Shown here: positions 9,068 to 16,798 of the stretch, one piece after another
How the letters are laid out: every line of letters starts with the position of its first letter
Numbering within the stretch: the stretch's first letter is position 1
Origin: an uncultured Oscillospiraceae bacterium
Lineage (GTDB): Bacteria > Bacillota > Clostridia > Oscillospirales > Oscillospiraceae
Assembly: GCA_934572335.1 (NCBI GenBank)
Contig: CAKTKU010000008.1
Coordinates: 13,464 to 77,463 of the forward strand
Direction: 5' to 3'
DNA length: 64,000 bases
Notes under the pieces: generated by a model
Told to the model about the DNA's origin: nothing
Seen by the model: only the letters and a program-made list of their open reading frames with translations
The model's database searches: none
Made by a program: the position numbers and the translations under genes

Positions 9068-9391
9068 TCAATCGGTCATTTTAAGTATTGTGATCTTATC
9101 TGAGGCAAATCCAGTATATGAGCTGACGGCACGGATAATATCAAGCCTGACCTTTGCGTCCTCCGCCCCGTCGCACACCACTACAACACCGCACTCCGAT
9201 GCGATGACCTCCGCCCGCCCCACGCCGTTCGTGCATGAGAGCACGGTTTTCAGCGGCTCGTCAGTGCCTGACGGCGTGTTGAGATATGTGCTCTTCCCCG
9301 GTATGAGCATCAGCACGACCCCCACGATGAGGACAATGAGTGGGTATTTGAATTTTTCCAGCTTTGCCGCTTTTTCTTTGATCTCACTCAT
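9068..9391 (-). CDS. spoIIIAG: Stage III sporulation protein AG
   Basis: 107-residue single-pass membrane protein (membrane segment about residues 17-33, YPLIVLIVGVVLMLIPG) with an extracellular ring-building domain ending in VSSYTGFASDKITILKM, a pattern typical of SpoIIIAG. Known members form a large multimeric ring in the mother-cell to forespore channel. It is shorter than the B. subtilis protein (about 230 residues) because the intervening linker is reduced. The start ATG at 9391 overlaps spoIIIAF by 8 nt; a GTG one codon upstream is also possible. Confidence 0.88.
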   Translation of the reverse strand: MSEIKEKAAKLEKFKYPLIVLIVGVVLMLIPGKSTYLNTPSGTDEPLKTVLSCTNGVGRAEVIASECGVVVVCDGAEDAKVRLDIIRAVSSYTGFASDKITILKMTD

Positions 9392-9866
9392 CACTTTTCC
9401 ATGTCACTCTCTCCCCGGGTATCCCCAGCTCCGCCGCGACCACATCCTCCAGCGCCGCTCTCTGCGCCGGGGCGGCGTGCGCCGCGATGCACGCGGAATA
9501 CGGCAGCCACACCTTCTCCGTGCTCCACTGTACTTCAACATCCGCCTCCTTTATGTCAATGCCCATTTCATTGGCTTTGTCCATAATATATGTTTCATAT
9601 TCGCGCTCTATTACCGCGCGGTTGAGCCTTTCGTTTATCTCCTCCCCCTGCGCCGTCAGCTCTGCCTCCTGCTGTCTGTACCGTGCGGCGAGCAGGGCGT
9701 AGCTTTCAAGGTCGATGCTCCTGAGCGGCGTGAGGATGGCAGTGAGGAGTATCGCCGCGGTGAGTATGCCCGCCACGCGCTTTGCGCCGCCCTCCGGCAT
9801 TATGCTCATCGCCGCGCCGCACAGAATGGACAGCGCGCTTATCTCGCGTATCGCGCCGGACATCAT
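9384..9866 (-). CDS. spoIIIAF: Stage III sporulation protein AF
   Basis: 160 residues. Two hydrophobic segments lie in the first 50 residues (ISALSILCGAAMSIMPEGG and VAGILTAAILLTAIL), followed by a helical region and a soluble domain with GIDIKEADVEVQ, as in SpoIIIAF proteins. It is part of the SpoIIIA-SpoIIQ channel complex. The ATG overlaps the spoIIIAE stop (ATGA), and the 3' end overlaps spoIIIAG. Confidence 0.87.
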   Translation of the reverse strand: MMSGAIREISALSILCGAAMSIMPEGGAKRVAGILTAAILLTAILTPLRSIDLESYALLAARYRQQEAELTAQGEEINERLNRAVIEREYETYIMDKANEMGIDIKEADVEVQWSTEKVWLPYSACIAAHAAPAQRAALEDVVAAELGIPGERVTWKSDE

Positions 9867-10972
9867 ACCGTCACCACCTTTATCGCCGCCGTGAAGGATA
9901 TAAACAGCATTATCGCGCAGCAGCCCACAAGCCCCAAAAGCATGCTCAGCGCCGTCCCCACATCGCCCACGAATGACGACAGGCGCGTGTTGGGCACCAT
10001 ATCACACGCGGTGGCCGCCGCACGGAAAAGGAGTATCTTCACCGACAGTGTCACAAACGGTCCGGCGCACAGTGCCGCCACTGCGACAAGACTGAGCGCC
10101 CCGGCGGAGTTTTTGATCATCTGCGCCGCCGACAACACGGTCGACGCCGCGTCCGAGATTATCCCGCCCACGACGGGAAGTGCCGTGGATATGACCGTGC
10201 GCGCCGTCCGCGCCGCCACCGCGTCCACACCGCTCGTCACAATGCCCGTCAGCCCGATATATCCGCTGAAAAGTATCGTGAACACGGTCATGAACGTCGT
10301 GACGACCCATTTTGAAAAGCGCTGGCAGGTCTTTATGAGGGCGTTATCGAATATGCCTTCGCACAGCGACAGCGCGAGAAACGCATACGTCAGCGGGATG
10401 ACAACGCGCTGCGCCGCGCTCATGAGTATGTCGATCGCGACGCACACCGCGGCGTAGCGCGCCGAGGCGGACACGACCGCCCCGCAGGCAGCCGCGGCGG
10501 TGAATATGGCGGGCAGCGCCGCGCGTGAATAATCCGACATACGCGCAAGCGCGGCGGAGGTCTGGCTGACAAGCCCGTCCACCCCGCCGACGAGCAGCGC
10601 TGCCGCGGCGCACACGGACGCGATGCTGATATAATCCCGTATCGCCGCGTCCTTTGTCAGCGAGCCCGCAAGCGCGGAGCACATCGCGATCGCGACGAGC
10701 GCCGCCGCGCTCTGCACATTGCCGCGCAGTTCCTCTGCCGCATCGTTGATAATGCGCCGCCACAATCGCTCAAGCGCCCCGGCGGCGTCATACGTGCCGT
10801 CCGGCTCTATCGTGCCGCTTATATCCCGCGCATCGTCCGGCACGGCGCTCTCCGCCTCGCGCACGCCCGTCATGTCCGCCGCGCTTGAGGCAAGCTCCTC
10901 AGCGCTGGCGTGGCAGGTAAAAAACGGGGCTATACACAGCACCGCAAGCGCCGTCAGCAGAATTTTCTTCAA
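9863..10972 (-). CDS. spoIIIAE: Stage III sporulation protein AE
   Basis: Polytopic membrane protein of the sporulation feeding channel, 369 residues. An N-terminal signal-like segment (LKKILLTALAVLCIAPFF) is followed by a short periplasmic-side region and about seven hydrophobic segments, including the SGYIGLTGIVTSGVDAVAARTAR stretch characteristic of the family. I place the start at the TTG 10970-10972, which overlaps the spoIIIAD stop as TTGA. The longer open frame to 11254 runs back through spoIIIAD in another frame and its product has no family resemblance. The operon position (fifth) supports the identity. Confidence 0.92.
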   Translation of the reverse strand: MKKILLTALAVLCIAPFFTCHASAEELASSAADMTGVREAESAVPDDARDISGTIEPDGTYDAAGALERLWRRIINDAAEELRGNVQSAAALVAIAMCSALAGSLTKDAAIRDYISIASVCAAAALLVGGVDGLVSQTSAALARMSDYSRAALPAIFTAAAACGAVVSASARYAAVCVAIDILMSAAQRVVIPLTYAFLALSLCEGIFDNALIKTCQRFSKWVVTTFMTVFTILFSGYIGLTGIVTSGVDAVAARTARTVISTALPVVGGIISDAASTVLSAAQMIKNSAGALSLVAVAALCAGPFVTLSVKILLFRAAATACDMVPNTRLSSFVGDVGTALSMLLGLVGCCAIMLFISFTAAIKVVTV

Positions 10973-11355
10973 ACCATGCCCCCTATCATTCTCAGCACAC
11001 TGACGATAAGCGGCATCGCAACGCTCATCGCGCATACCGTCCCGGCAAGCTCCACCGCCGCCGCACTCGCCCCCTGCGACGAATCGCGGCACAGCTCGGA
11101 CGTGAGCTTTGTCACCACTGCGATCGCCACACACTTCAGCACCGGCGCGATGAGCACGTCCGACGTCCCGGCAATGGTCTTCACGGTTTTTATGAAGCTT
11201 TTCAGCTCCCCCGCAAAGCTCATCGCCGCAAGCGCTATCATGGCGACGGTGCACGCTCCGACCGCAAGCGACATTTCCGGGTTTGTCCGCTTTATGAGCA
11301 GTCCCACCGCCGCGGACACCAGTGCGACCGCCGCCGCTTTGAATATAAGCTCCAT
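10969..11355 (-). CDS. spoIIIAD: Stage III sporulation protein AD
   Basis: 128-residue protein with four predicted membrane segments, including FKAAAVALVSAAVGLLIKRTNPEMSL at the start, a very typical SpoIIIAD N-terminus, and GTSDVLIAPVLKCVAIAVVTKLTSELCRD in the middle. It is related to SpoIIIAC and is part of the engulfment channel. It starts 2 nt after spoIIIAC and ends in the TTG of spoIIIAE. Confidence 0.92.
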   Translation of the reverse strand: MELIFKAAAVALVSAAVGLLIKRTNPEMSLAVGACTVAMIALAAMSFAGELKSFIKTVKTIAGTSDVLIAPVLKCVAIAVVTKLTSELCRDSSQGASAAAVELAGTVCAMSVAMPLIVSVLRMIGGMV

Positions 11356-11357
11356 AC

Positions 11358-11552
11358 TTACAGTGAGAAGAGCGTCTTTATAAGTTCGAACAGCTCGCTT
11401 ATCTTGCGCACCACGACCATCAGCACCACCACGAGCGCCGTTATCGTCGTCATAAGCGCCTGTTCGTCCCGCCCGGAGCGCTGGAGCAGGATATTCAGCA
11501 CCGCGACAAGTATGCCGACGGCGGCTATCTTGAAAATCAGATCAATATCCAT
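11358..11552 (-). CDS. spoIIIAC: Stage III sporulation protein AC
   Basis: 64-residue membrane protein with two hydrophobic helices, beginning MDIDLIFKIAAVGILVAVLN and containing LLQRSGRDEQALM, the strongly conserved SpoIIIAC hairpin motif. A normal length for the family. It lies between spoIIIAB (16 nt upstream) and spoIIIAD. Confidence 0.94.
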   Translation of the reverse strand: MDIDLIFKIAAVGILVAVLNILLQRSGRDEQALMTTITALVVVLMVVVRKISELFELIKTLFSL

Positions 11553-11568
11553 CGTGAATTCTCCCGTG

Positions 11569-12078
11569 TCATATCAGCACAGTCACCAGCATCAGCCCCG
11601 CCGCCGCGGATACGCCCAGCGACAGTCGCTTTTGCTGCGGGTATTCCGCCTGTGCGCGCTCCTGCGCCGCGCGCAGGGCGGCAGCGCACCTGTCGAGCGC
11701 GGAAAGCTGCACGTCCAGTTCGCACCGCCCAAGCACCAACCCTACGGATGCAAGCTCGCGCAGTTCGTCGGTCTCCAGCGGGGGCAGCGTTTCCATCACG
11801 CTCTCGCACCACAGCTCCGAAAGCTCTCTTTTGCCAAGCTGGGGCAGTCTGTCCATTACCGCGGCAAAAAAGCTCTGCGCGTCGCCCCGGCTGTGCCGTG
11901 CCATGTATTCCATCAGCGCGGGTATCGCCGTGAGGCGGGCGGCAAGCTCCCCGCGCATAACGCCGAGCGCCTCCGCCAGCGCGGCGAGCGTTTCTATCCT
12001 CCGCCGCTCGGACGCAACACGCAGCAGCCCCATCGCGCTGCACGCAGCGAACGCCATCAATGCCCCCAGCGCCCTCAT
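11569..12078 (-). CDS. spoIIIAB: Stage III sporulation protein AB
   Basis: 169 residues with an N-terminal hydrophobic segment (GALMAFAACSAMGLL), a helical cytoplasmic-type domain resembling GspF-type assembly proteins (LAEALGVMRGELAARLTAIPALME), and a C-terminal membrane anchor preceded by QKRLSLGVSAAAGLML. SpoIIIAB is thought to work with the ATPase SpoIIIAA, by analogy with type II/IV secretion platforms. It overlaps spoIIIAA by 4 nt. Confidence 0.9.
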   Translation of the reverse strand: MRALGALMAFAACSAMGLLRVASERRRIETLAALAEALGVMRGELAARLTAIPALMEYMARHSRGDAQSFFAAVMDRLPQLGKRELSELWCESVMETLPPLETDELRELASVGLVLGRCELDVQLSALDRCAAALRAAQERAQAEYPQQKRLSLGVSAAAGLMLVTVLI

Positions 12079-12944
12079 TGCTCCAGCCTCCTGAGCGTAT
12101 AGCGTCTCGCGCGCCCTGTACCGCTTATCTCCATGACGTATTGAAATATATGCTCGTCCAGCAGCTCACGGTAGAGCGCGCGCCGGGAAAGCTCCTCAAG
12201 TCTCGCCGCGTGCGCCGTCGCGTACAGCGCAACGCCGCACCCTGTTATTTCTCGCATCGCGTCCGCGTCCGCGCGCTCGGTTATCTCGTCCACGGCGATC
12301 ATATCCGGGTTCATCGCTCTCAGCAGCATCAGCGCCGCGCGGCTCTTTTTCACGCCGGTCATAACGTCGCTGTGCGCGCCCAGATCAAAGCCTCGCTCCC
12401 CGTCCCCTGCCGCGGTCAGCTCGCCGCGCTCGTCCACCACGGCGACGCGGGTCATCGTGTCCGCCGTGCGGCGGATAAGTTCGCGCAGGGCGGTGGTCTT
12501 TCCTCCTCCCGGCGGCGAGATCAACAGCACGCTCGCCCCTTTTGCGCGGCGAAGCTCCGCCCACGCCGCCTCCATGTCGCCGGTGAAGAGCGCTGGGATC
12601 CTTATATTCATCGAGGAAAAGTCGCGAAAGCCGCTGACCTCCCCGTCCTTTATGACCGCTGTGCCGCAGACGCCGACACGTAGTCCGCCACAGTTTATGT
12701 ACCCGTTCTTGAGCTCGCCTATGACCGTATGCAGCGACGCGCCCGTCACGCGCTCAAGAAGCGCCGTAATGTCCTTTTCCGTCACGGCGTGGTCGGATAT
12801 TATCCTCTCCGCGCCGTCCACAAGCGCCGTCGCCCGTCTCCCGCGCCGCAGTCGCAATTCCTCGGGTCTTGCCGCCGCCAGCTCGTCCGCGCGCGTACAC
12901 AGCCCGTCCGGCAGCAGCGCAAGCGCCTTTTTCACATAGTCCAT
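12075..12944 (-). CDS. spoIIIAA: Stage III sporulation protein AA, secretion-type ATPase
   Basis: 289-residue P-loop ATPase related to type II/IV secretion ATPases, thought to power the SpoIIIA-SpoIIQ channel. The Walker A is PPGGGKTT at residues 144-151; the Walker B region is MIAVDEITE, and RVAVVDERGEL lies between. First gene of the operon, preceded by a GAGAGGAAT ribosome binding site and a sigma-E-like promoter. Complete and intact. Confidence 0.95.
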   Translation of the reverse strand: MDYVKKALALLPDGLCTRADELAAARPEELRLRRGRRATALVDGAERIISDHAVTEKDITALLERVTGASLHTVIGELKNGYINCGGLRVGVCGTAVIKDGEVSGFRDFSSMNIRIPALFTGDMEAAWAELRRAKGASVLLISPPGGGKTTALRELIRRTADTMTRVAVVDERGELTAAGDGERGFDLGAHSDVMTGVKKSRAALMLLRAMNPDMIAVDEITERADADAMREITGCGVALYATAHAARLEELSRRALYRELLDEHIFQYVMEISGTGRARRYTLRRLEQ

Positions 12945-12981
12945 GCACTCATTCCTCTCATGAAATGCTTCGTCTCACCTA

Positions 12982-13007
12982 AATCTATGCTCCGGGTTTA
13001 TAATTAT
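12982..13007 (-). promoter_or_regulatory. Putative sigma-E promoter of the spoIIIA operon
   Basis: On the minus strand CATAGATT (close to the sigma-E -10 CATACAAT) lies about 37 nt before the spoIIIAA ATG, with an ATAATT element 12 nt upstream of it as a candidate -35. In B. subtilis this operon is sigma-E dependent. The assignment rests on motif similarity only. Confidence 0.5.
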
Positions 13008-13009
13008 TC

Positions 13010-13038
13010 TTGAAAGATTTCGTGCAATGTGCTATCAT
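13010..13038 (+). promoter_or_regulatory. Sigma-A promoter for the orphan membrane protein gene
   Basis: TTGAAA (13010-13015), a 17-nt spacer and TATCAT (13033-13038). It is back to back with the spoIIIA promoter in a gap of about 200 bases. Confidence 0.7.
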
Positions 13039-13041
13039 TTA

Positions 13042-13150
13042 GGAAAAAAGTCGGGCATACCGTTCGTGCGGCAGAGCCCCGGCGCTGTGAAAGTCTCCGC
13101 GCACAGGGGCTTTCAAAACTGATTGCGGCTGTGCCGCGTGGAGGCTTACT
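13042..13150 (+). promoter_or_regulatory. Structured 5' leader of about 105 nt
   Basis: Downstream of the promoter the RNA can form a compound hairpin: AGCCC (13075-13079) with GGGCT (13107-13111) stacked on CTGTG (13085-13089) with CACAG (13102-13106). A second hairpin is GCGGC (13125-13129) with GCCGC (13133-13137), just before the GGAGG-type ribosome binding site. It matches no riboswitch class I can name. Confidence 0.5.
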
Positions 13151-13642
13151 ATGGAAATGAAGGTTTTGTGGGCGGGCGCCCTGTTCTTTGCGGGCTGGCT
13201 GTGGTTCTTCCTTTTTGTCAGACAGTTTGTTTTTAACTTCACTGTCGCTTTCCCCCTCATCAACCGCATGAGAAACACCGCCGAGGATCTTATTCACAAG
13301 TCCGCGGTCAGATATACGGTGATCTCCGTCATTGCCTGCGCCGTTTTCACCGCAATCGTCCTCTTCGTCATCTTCCGCTTCTGCGCGACCTATCTCATCA
13401 TCAGCTTCTTCGTCGGCGGGGCTGTCGGCGCAGTGCTGTATATCAACAAATTCACCCCCAAGAACCGCCAGATGTTTGACGCTTTCTGCGCCACGTATTA
13501 TCAGTTCGTCCCCGATGATGAGCTTCGCACCGCGATGTACAACAAAAAGCCCAGCCAGATGAAGGTTCGTCTGCACGCGATGGAGCTCAGAACTGACTTC
13601 ATCCCCAACTTCAAGGAAGCCGACGAGAAGAGCGGCAAGTGA
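13151..13642 (+). CDS. Orphan membrane protein of unknown function
   Basis: 163 residues, not recognised. Hydrophobic segments lie at about residues 5-30 (LWAGALFFAGWLWFFLFV), 57-78 and 81-97 (TYLIISFFVGGAVGAVLYI), so two or three membrane passes, followed by a soluble C-terminal part of about 65 residues (KNRQMFDAFCATYYQFVPDDEL) rich in charged residues. It is transcribed divergently from spoIIIA from its own sigma-A promoter through a structured leader and is closed by a strong terminator, so it is monocistronic. Start chosen by the GGAGG site 8 nt upstream. Confidence 0.8.
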   Translation: MEMKVLWAGALFFAGWLWFFLFVRQFVFNFTVAFPLINRMRNTAEDLIHKSAVRYTVISVIACAVFTAIVLFVIFRFCATYLIISFFVGGAVGAVLYINKFTPKNRQMFDAFCATYYQFVPDDELRTAMYNKKPSQMKVRLHAMELRTDFIPNFKEADEKSGK

Positions 13643-13672
13643 TCTGATCTTATAACCTTATATTATACGCAA

Positions 13673-13712
13673 GCAACCCGCCGGGCAGCAGATTTGCCCG
13701 GCGGGTTGCTTT
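13673..13712. terminator. Strong hairpin terminator between convergent genes
   Basis: A perfect 15-bp stem (GCAACCCGCCGGGCA with its complement) and 7-nt loop, followed by TTT on the plus strand. It lies between the orphan membrane protein and the convergent HAD gene and may serve both. Confidence 0.85.
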
Positions 13713-13723
13713 ATGTAAGCGTG

Positions 13724-14284
13724 TTATTTTGTTTTCCATGGAGACAGCCGCCCCCGATTCACAAGGAACGCGCGGTCGGCGATCTCCGCCATTGGCGTGT
13801 CCGAGAGCGAGTCGGAATAAAAGCATTCGGTGTGTGCGTCCGGGTACTGCTCATAAAAACGGCGTACCTTCTCGCTGTCATGGCAGTTCAGCCCCGTGAT
13901 GCGCCCGGTCTTTTTGTCCATGCGCGTGCCGATGAGCCGCACGCCGAGCCTCTGCGCCACGGGTTCGAGCAAGAACTCCGGCGAGGCGGAGATTATGATG
14001 TCATCATCCCGCTTCTGCGCAAGGTACCACTCGCCCACGCCGTCAAACTTCTCAGCCCAGAAATCCGCGACCACAGCGTCCGCGTCTATATAACGCAGGA
14101 ACGAAAAAAGCTGCTCCTTGAGGCGGGTCGTATCCGTGCGTCCGACCACGTAGACAATCGCCATACCGATCGTGCGCGGCACAGTGCGCAGAACCGCGGC
14201 GGGATATTTCGCGAGACAGTATTTATAAAAGGTGACGGAGCTATCCACGATGTATATCGTTTTGTCAAAATCGTAAGTATTCAT
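13724..14284 (-). CDS. HAD-IB family phosphatase (SerB-like)
   Basis: 186-residue haloacid-dehalogenase hydrolase. The catalytic motif I is DFDKT (Asp5 and Asp7), motif II is ISASPEF, and motif III/IV is SDSLSDTPM, so the active site looks complete. The insertion between motifs I and II is helical and contains a hydrophobic stretch near residues 30-48 (AVLRTVPRTIGMAIVYVV). Related proteins hydrolyse phosphoserine or small phospho-metabolites, and some act on lipid phosphates; the substrate is not evident here. It is the last gene of the 13.7-17.9 kb operon, 15 nt after the ATPase-like gene. Confidence 0.85.
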   Translation of the reverse strand: MNTYDFDKTIYIVDSSVTFYKYCLAKYPAAVLRTVPRTIGMAIVYVVGRTDTTRLKEQLFSFLRYIDADAVVADFWAEKFDGVGEWYLAQKRDDDIIISASPEFLLEPVAQRLGVRLIGTRMDKKTGRITGLNCHDSEKVRRFYEQYPDAHTECFYSDSLSDTPMAEIADRAFLVNRGRLSPWKTK

Positions 14285-14299
14285 AGAAATTCACCTGAT

Positions 14300-16264
14300 T
14301 CAGAGCTTTTTGTGCACCGTGCGGTAAGCATTGGCAAGAATGAGCACGGACGCGGCGATGTCCGCGGCGACCGCCGGGAACGCCGACACAGCCCCGCACA
14401 CAGCGAGCACAATCAACAATACTCTGACCCCCGCGAACGCGAGCGCGTTCTGCCGCGCCGAACCGTAGGCGAGCTTTGCCGTGCGCACCGCCTCCGGCAG
14501 ACGGCGCAGGTCGTCCGCCATGATCAGCACATCTGCCGAGTTCAGCGCCGCGGTCGAGCCGAGAGACGCCAGCGAAATCCCAACATCCGCCCTCTCCATC
14601 GCCTCAGTGTCGCTCGCCCTGTCACACACGACGGCAAGGGCGGAGCGCTCCGGCTTTGTGGCGAGCAGGTACTCCACTGCCGACACCTTGCTCTCCGGGG
14701 TCTGCTCGGGCTTGACCATCTCAAAATTCAGCGAGGAAGCCACTGTCCGCGCCACGGAGCGCACATCATCCGTCAAGAGCACGGTGTTGCGCACACCCAT
14801 CACGCGCAGCTCCTCCAGCGCATCAAACGCGCCCTCGCGCACTCTGTCGTTCATTACAAAATAGCCGCAGTAGCTGTCGTTGCGCGCGACGTGTATCGCC
14901 GCACCGCCGCGGCGCGGTATGTCGCAGTGTATGCCGTGCTCTTCAAGGAGCGCGGCGTTGCCGACGTAGATATGCATTCCGCGCACGACCGTGCTTATCC
15001 CGCGTCCGGGGATGAACTCGGTCTTCACATCCTCGCGCGCGTCGCGCTCAAAGCTGCCGCAGGCGGCGCATATCGCGCGCCCTATCGGGTGGTCGGAATA
15101 CTGCTCGGCACGCGCCGCGATGAGCAGCAGCTCATAGTCCGTCACACCGTGCGGCACGACATCGGTCACGGTGCAGCGCCCCTCGGTCAGCGTACCCGTT
15201 TTGTTGAAAATCATCGTCTTCGTGCGGGCGAGCGCCTCGATAAAGCGCGTACCCTTCACGACGATGCCGCGCCCGGCGGACACAGCTATGCCGCCGAGGA
15301 ACGACAGCGACGCCGCAGCAGCGAACACCGCCGTGTTCGACAGCGCCAGCAGCACCGCCGCACGCCCTATCCACATCTTCCACTCGCCGGTGAATATCGG
15401 CGGAACGACCGCCAGCAGCACCGCCAGCGCGGACACGGCGGGCGTATACACGCGCATCAGCTTCTCCGCGCGCTTTTCATAGTCTGACTTATACTTCGCG
15501 GCGTTTTCAAGCGCGGCGCACACGCGCGAGGCGGTGGAGTTGTCAAAAAGCTCCTCCACGCGCATACGTATCGGCGCGTCGGTGTTCACGCAGCCGGAAT
15601 ACACGCGCTCGCCGACTGTCACGGTGAAGTTTTCCGCCGCGTCCGTGATGAGCGAGGCATCCAGCGCGCTCATTCCCTCGACGACCACGCCGTCAAAGGC
15701 AACGACCTCACCCGCAGCAACATCGACAATATCGCCAACGGCGACGGTCTGCGGCGCACGGGGCTCGATAATGCCGTGCTCGTCCTCCACGTTGACGCTC
15801 TCCGGCAGGGTCTTGCGCATACCGGCGTACAGCTTCGCGTTCACGTTCGCCACCCACGCCTCCATGAGCTTTGCCGCGCGGTAAAACACCATCACCGCCG
15901 CGCCCGCGCGATAGTCGCCTATGGCGAATACTGCCGCAGATGACATGATGATAGGAATGCTCTCATCAAGGAAGTTCCCGTCCGCGATCTCGCCGACTGC
16001 GCGCATCAATACCGTGTACAGCGCCGCGAGCAGCACGACAGCATACGCCGCAAGCCCGAGCCAGCCGTCAAAGTTCAGAATGCACGCCGCAATAAAAAGC
16101 ACAAACGCCACCGCCGTCTCGGCGATGTTCCGCTTTGTCAGGGCAAAATACGGGTGCTCGCGCTGCTGCGTGCGCAGGTCGGGCGCGGCGCGGCGCAGTC
16201 TCTTCTCCGCCGGTTCTTTCAGATGCCGCTGTTCGTTTTCTTTTTTTGGAAGATGCTTACTCAT
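14300..16264 (-). CDS. P1B-type ATPase homologue lacking catalytic residues (pseudoenzyme)
   Basis: 654 residues with the overall build of a Cd/Zn-type P1B ATPase: a charged N-terminus with no metal-binding domain, membrane helices, actuator region, phosphorylation and nucleotide domains, and C-terminal helices. Key motifs are altered. The phosphorylated Asp of DKTGT is Asn354 (NKTGTLT); the membrane CPC motif is Ser309-Asn310-Thr311; the actuator TGE is Thr207-Asp208-Ala209; GDGxND is CDRASD at 547-552. The nucleotide-domain HP (His392-Pro393) and the motif III Lys (PESKV) remain. Phosphorylation and metal transport by the usual mechanism are therefore unlikely. The frame is intact. I chose the ATG at 16264, which overlaps the VanZ-like gene by 8 nt. 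Confidence 0.88.
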   Translation of the reverse strand: MSKHLPKKENEQRHLKEPAEKRLRRAAPDLRTQQREHPYFALTKRNIAETAVAFVLFIAACILNFDGWLGLAAYAVVLLAALYTVLMRAVGEIADGNFLDESIPIIMSSAAVFAIGDYRAGAAVMVFYRAAKLMEAWVANVNAKLYAGMRKTLPESVNVEDEHGIIEPRAPQTVAVGDIVDVAAGEVVAFDGVVVEGMSALDASLITDAAENFTVTVGERVYSGCVNTDAPIRMRVEELFDNSTASRVCAALENAAKYKSDYEKRAEKLMRVYTPAVSALAVLLAVVPPIFTGEWKMWIGRAAVLLALSNTAVFAAAASLSFLGGIAVSAGRGIVVKGTRFIEALARTKTMIFNKTGTLTEGRCTVTDVVPHGVTDYELLLIAARAEQYSDHPIGRAICAACGSFERDAREDVKTEFIPGRGISTVVRGMHIYVGNAALLEEHGIHCDIPRRGGAAIHVARNDSYCGYFVMNDRVREGAFDALEELRVMGVRNTVLLTDDVRSVARTVASSLNFEMVKPEQTPESKVSAVEYLLATKPERSALAVVCDRASDTEAMERADVGISLASLGSTAALNSADVLIMADDLRRLPEAVRTAKLAYGSARQNALAFAGVRVLLIVLAVCGAVSAFPAVAADIAASVLILANAYRTVHKKL

Positions 16265-16739
16265 GCGTCTCTCCCCTCTTCTTATCCGCAAAAACACGGC
16301 AGATGATATACACCGCCGCAACGCCAAGCGTAAACCCGACAGAATCCACCAGCACGTCGGCGAACTTTGCCGATCTGCCCGGCACGAAATACTGGTGCAG
16401 CTCGTCCGAACAGGCATATAGGAAACTGAATCCCCATGCCGCCAGTGGCGCAGCGGGCGTTCCGAGACGCTTGATGAACAGCTCCCGCATGAAAAGCATG
16501 CTTGTGATGCCGAGCATGCAGTATTCAAACATATGCGCATACTTGCGTATGTCGTACTCCGCGCCCTTGCCCGTTATCGACGGCAGCAGCAGTATAAGCG
16601 CCTTTATTCGCGCCAGCAGCCCGTCGCTCACGCCCTGGCTCCTCACGCCGTTCTGTGACGAGAAGTAGAATATCATCGCCATGCACATGAGCGTCAGCGC
16701 CCCGTATATTATCAGTTTTGCTCTATGCCGCTTCTCCAT
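16257..16739 (-). CDS. VanZ-like membrane protein
   Basis: 160-residue protein with four membrane segments and the VanZ signature: FYFSSQNG near the N-terminus, RKYAHMFEYCMLG in the middle, and SDELHQYFVPGRSAKFADVLVDSVG. VanZ proteins are small envelope proteins; the founding member gives low-level teicoplanin resistance by an unclear route. The start is the ATG at 16739 with AAGGAA upstream; the longer frame has no ribosome binding site. It overlaps the ATPase-like gene by 8 nt and lies 59 nt after the glycosyltransferase. Confidence 0.85.
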   Translation of the reverse strand: MEKRHRAKLIIYGALTLMCMAMIFYFSSQNGVRSQGVSDGLLARIKALILLLPSITGKGAEYDIRKYAHMFEYCMLGITSMLFMRELFIKRLGTPAAPLAAWGFSFLYACSDELHQYFVPGRSAKFADVLVDSVGFTLGVAAVYIICRVFADKKRGETHE

Positions 16740-16798
16740 TATCCGTTCCTTCGTCCATGCAATCTTTTTTGTTATTATACACAGACAGGAACATAAAT

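Noticed and set aside
10973..11254. N-terminal extension of spoIIIAE
   Set aside because: This part of the open frame lies in another frame of spoIIIAD and has no membrane-protein character; the TTG at 10972 is coupled to the spoIIIAD stop.
13694..15487. A 597-codon plus-strand open frame
   Set aside because: Antisense to the HAD and ATPase-like genes; composition rich in Arg and His, starts inside the terminator.
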